From: Solirubrobacterales bacterium
GTDB taxonomy: Bacteria > Actinomycetota > Thermoleophilia > Solirubrobacterales > Solirubrobacteraceae
Assembly (NCBI GenBank): GCA_019240015.1
Contig: JAFAZB010000260.1
Span: 1 to 6,870 of the forward strand
DNA length: 6,870 bases
Reading direction: 5' to 3'
Under the pieces are notes generated by a model, which did not search any database, had not been told where the DNA came from, and was given only the letters and a program-made list of their open reading frames with translations. Positions 6,586-6,870 of the stretch are shown here, in pieces; the stretch's first letter is position 1, and the number at the start of each line of letters is the position of its first letter. The translations under genes were made by a program, and so were the position numbers.

Positions 6586-6870
6586 ATGAAGAACGGCATT
6601 TACACGAGTCGAGGACAAGGTTTTGTAGATCTAGACGAGATCGATCGCAGCATCGTCCGTGAGCTGACCTCGGATGGGCGGCTTCCATTCGCGGAGCTGG
6701 GACGGCGGATCAACCTGTCTCCGCCGGCCACCGCCGAGCGCGTCAGGCGCCTCGAGCAGACCGGCGTGATCACGGGCTACCGCGCGGAGGTGGACCCGCG
6801 CGCGCTCGGCTATCAGCTGGCCGCGATCGTGCGGGTCACGCCTGCCGCGGGCCAGCTACGGCGGATCGCC
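6586..6870 (+). CDS. Lrp/AsnC-family transcriptional regulator, 3'-truncated by the window edge
   Basis: The first 95 codons of an Lrp/AsnC regulator (full members are about 140-165 residues); the frame is open to the last base. Residues 16-62 are the classic winged helix-turn-helix: LDEIDRSIVRELTSDGR, then FAELGRRINLSPPATAERVRRLEQTGVI, followed by the linker GYRAEVDPRALGY. Residues from about 77 (LAAIVRVTPAAGQL) start the first strand and helix of the ligand-binding RAM domain, which would form dimers and octamers and bind an amino acid. ATG 6586 is preferred because it gives a normal N-terminal arm and sits just after a -10-like box; an in-frame GTG at 6565 and TTG at 6574 are weaker alternatives. 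It is divergent from the RhtA-like exporter, so the likely job is amino-acid-responsive control of that exporter and of itself. The family is clear; the ligand is unknown. Confidence 0.9.
   Translation, partial: MKNGIYTSRGQGFVDLDEIDRSIVRELTSDGRLPFAELGRRINLSPPATAERVRRLEQTGVITGYRAEVDPRALGYQLAAIVRVTPAAGQLRRIA

Overview
The window is about 70% GC, densely coding and shows no mobile element, CRISPR array or RNA gene. The gene content and codon use (GC-rich third positions, Arg/Ala-rich proteins) point to a high-GC actinobacterium. A basic, beta-rich tail on the secreted lipase resembles tails I associate with the class Thermoleophilia (Solirubrobacterales), but that placement is an inference. The window looks like an ordinary chromosomal segment; I see no convincing new multi-gene system.

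Layout, left to right. (1) 1-2679, plus strand: the 3' part of a large multidomain GH35 beta-galactosidase of the LacA type, entering from the left edge and ending in a PKD-like domain. (2) 2680-2791: a short convergent intergenic gap holding an imperfect tandem repeat that runs into a perfect 14-bp hairpin, probably the shared transcription end of both flanking genes. (3) 2792-6515, minus strand, three genes in one direction, transcribed right to left: an RhtA/EamA-type exporter (6515 to 5550), a secreted LIP-family lipase/esterase (5478 to 3913) and an alpha-methylacyl-CoA racemase close to mycobacterial Mcr (3892 to 2792). (4) 6516-6585: a divergent promoter region with an imperfect inverted repeat. 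(5) 6586-6870, plus strand: the start of an Lrp/AsnC-family regulator, cut by the right edge.

How the genes may work together. The regulator and exporter form a familiar divergent pair in which an Lrp-type protein senses an amino acid and controls its efflux. The lipase and racemase are only 20 bp apart and probably co-transcribed: the first would release fatty acids or acyl alcohols outside the cell, the second would epimerise 2-methyl-branched acyl-CoAs so they can enter beta-oxidation. The GH35 enzyme faces the other way and looks functionally separate (extracellular galactoside breakdown).
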